Shown one piece after another: positions 62,801-64,000 of a DNA stretch of 64,000 bases. The notes below the pieces were generated by a model that saw only the letters and a program-made list of their open reading frames with translations, was not told the DNA's origin and ran no database searches. The stretch is from contig NC_134840.1 in NCBI RefSeq assembly GCF_965363235.1, positions 91,338,416 to 91,402,415 of the forward strand. Reading direction: 5' to 3'. Numbering within the stretch: the stretch's first letter is position 1; every line of letters begins with the position of its first letter. This DNA comes from Mytilus galloprovincialis (Eukaryota; Mollusca; Bivalvia; Mytilida; Mytilidae). A program made the position numbers and the translations under genes.

Positions 62801-63042
62801 ACAAATTGCCAAAATGCTTCTTGTCTTACACGTTTTCGTGTCCCTCCAAACTATGTTTTGCCATTTCAATAATAGTCGTTCATTTTCCCTTTGTTCTTTT
62901 TCAGGCAATGGATCCGACCTTTATGGGATTATTATCAGAGATTTTGGGAGATCGTTATACAGAAACTACCGAAGAAAACTTTCGATTACTTTATGACTTT
63001 GTTTTGACAGAAGGCGAAAAATGCATAGGCGGCAAAAGTTAA
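59817..63042 (+). CDS. Globin-like protein with N-myristoylation-type N-terminus, 3 exons, 189 aa
   Basis: Exons 59817-60028, 61315-61534 and 62905-63042 join in phases 2 and 0 with GT/AG ends. The first intron splits the Arg71 codon after its second base, exactly the globin B12.2 intron. The second leaves 17 residues to the YTE at the H-helix start, the same spacing as after the G7.0 intron of vertebrate globins. Phe83 is 12 residues after B12, matching the invariant CD1 Phe. The distal E7 position is Asp104 (neighbour Asn103), not His. A candidate proximal His131 lies in EISHVF, one or two residues off the expected spacing. The N-terminus, MGALKSKFKGSKSK, is Gly2 plus a basic cluster, as in membrane-anchored globins of the globin X type. 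Thus it is a divergent, probably membrane-bound globin whose heme binding is uncertain. AATAAA at 63442 is a likely polyadenylation signal. Confidence 0.82.
61607..61765. mobile_element. MITE of the GGCGGATCCAGGGGG family
   Basis: Starts GGCGGATCCAGGGGGCC and ends TTCTGGATCCGCCACTG, imperfect inverted repeats matching the ends of the MITE at 28166-28346. It lies about 70 bp into intron 2 of the globin-like gene. Confidence 0.8.
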
Positions 63043-64000
63043 TGAACATATGAAGAGTAATAAATCTACGTAAAACATTGTTAACTCTGATAAACCGAGC
63101 ATGCAGAATCGGACAATCGTCAAAGTTCCATTCCATTTCTATGAGAAAATAGCGATTATTCGATGATACCATTGTATACCTCTAAGGAGTGCACGTTATG
63201 AACACGTGTGTTCTATTTTCTAATTGTTTGTCTTTAAAAGATATTTTTGAGATTTTGGCAAAAAGAATACTGATTTTTATCACAGTCACTTGTTTCTGAA
63301 AAATTACCTGCATACACATCAAGATAACACTTGATAGGTATAGCAAGGTATAATATAGGTAACTGCTCTCAGAGACAAGTACCAGTGGTTTTTTGATGTA
63401 TTATACTTTTCATATACAATGAAAACTTAAACGTTGAATACAATAAAGATGCATTTATGACATTCAATTGTGTCACAAAACTTTTTTTAACCGACAAGGT
63501 CTGACTGTCAATATCATTTTAGAAATTTTAAGAACTCAAGTCAATCTGTCAATTCGCAGTTGTTTCCCGTTGGCTATAGATCCCTCATTAGACAAACACG
63601 TTGTCATTTCTAAAACATGCGGAAATTTTTCAAATTACTTCAATTTCGATTTAACAGATGACTAAAATACTGAAAACAAGAACAATATGCAGTTATGATC
63701 ATCAGCGCGTAATTAATGAGGGTGTATTAGATATATATCAGTAACAAACAATGTTTATAGTTCAACCCAGATGACAATTCATTTACTAGTATGTAAATAA
63801 ATAGATATGGAAAGATTACCAATGATACAACTATTCACTATAGTCAAAATCACGTGGTTTGTCGCAACTACATGTCACCTTAAGACCTTCAACAATAAGC
63901 GAAACCCAATATGTATAGTTAAAGTTAATGACAAATTTATTCAGAAGAGCAAAACCTAATTACATATATATGTATACGGGTACGCTTGAGACACAATGAT
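63043..64000. other. Right edge: 3' UTR and dispersed repeat
   Basis: 63043-63460 is probably the globin 3' UTR with AATAAA at 63442. About 63795-63945 is a diverged copy of the repeat at 55735-56010 (GATTACCAATGATACAACT, TCAACAATAAGCGAAACCC). Nothing else is seen. Confidence 0.5.

Overview
The window reads as nuclear DNA of a marine bivalve, most likely a mussel (Mytilus or a close relative). It is AT-rich and its genes are split by many introns. It is full of dispersed repeats I associate with mussel sequence: the GACGAAACGCGCGTC repeat, a Meta-type tRNA SINE, Penelope-like retroelement fragments and many foldback (hairpin) elements. The species call is inference from these repeats; no organelle or rRNA marker is present.

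Five protein-coding genes can be assembled exon by exon from open frames, matching intron phases and GT/AG splice sites. On the minus strand, from low to high coordinates: (1) 2706-10520, a secreted 255-aa protein with a kringle domain followed by a C-type lectin domain. Upstream of its coding exons, at 10785-12545, lies a ~76-bp minisatellite carrying about 24 copies of a 5' splice-donor sequence. (2) 16259-30509, (3) 36658-47755 and (4) 49747-57267 are three tandem paralogues, here called A, B and C, of a secreted alpha/beta-hydrolase-fold protein of 480-495 aa. All three have the same seven-exon plan and the same intron phases. On the plus strand: (5) 59817-63042, a three-exon, 189-aa globin-like protein with a myristoylation-type N-terminus and introns at the classical globin positions B12.2 and G7.0.

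The hydrolase trio is the main biological interest. Copy C keeps a complete predicted Ser-Asp-His triad (GHSLGG, SGDLDG, NHGQF). Copies A and B have lost both the nucleophile (GHGDGG) and the histidine (NFGQF, NYGQF) but stay open with clean splice sites, so they look like maintained pseudoenzymes. Copy B also carries two tandem in-phase versions of exon 2 only 58 bp apart, ending GHGDGG and GHGLGG, which are candidate mutually exclusive exons.

The rest is introns and intergenic DNA built largely from repeats. 420-2186 is a long-TIR element in a TTAA target. 23460-24250 is a LINE fragment. 27190-28900 is a Penelope-like fragment with a small MITE nested in it. 32440-35260 is a decayed DDE-transposase-like region. 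35266-36300 is a 73-bp tandem array interrupted by a foldback insertion. 40291-41530 is a tandem duplication inside copy B. 46440-46870 is a 28-bp minisatellite. 48143-48455 is a SINE. About ten foldbacks share a layout (long arms, a small CG-containing loop) but not arm sequence.
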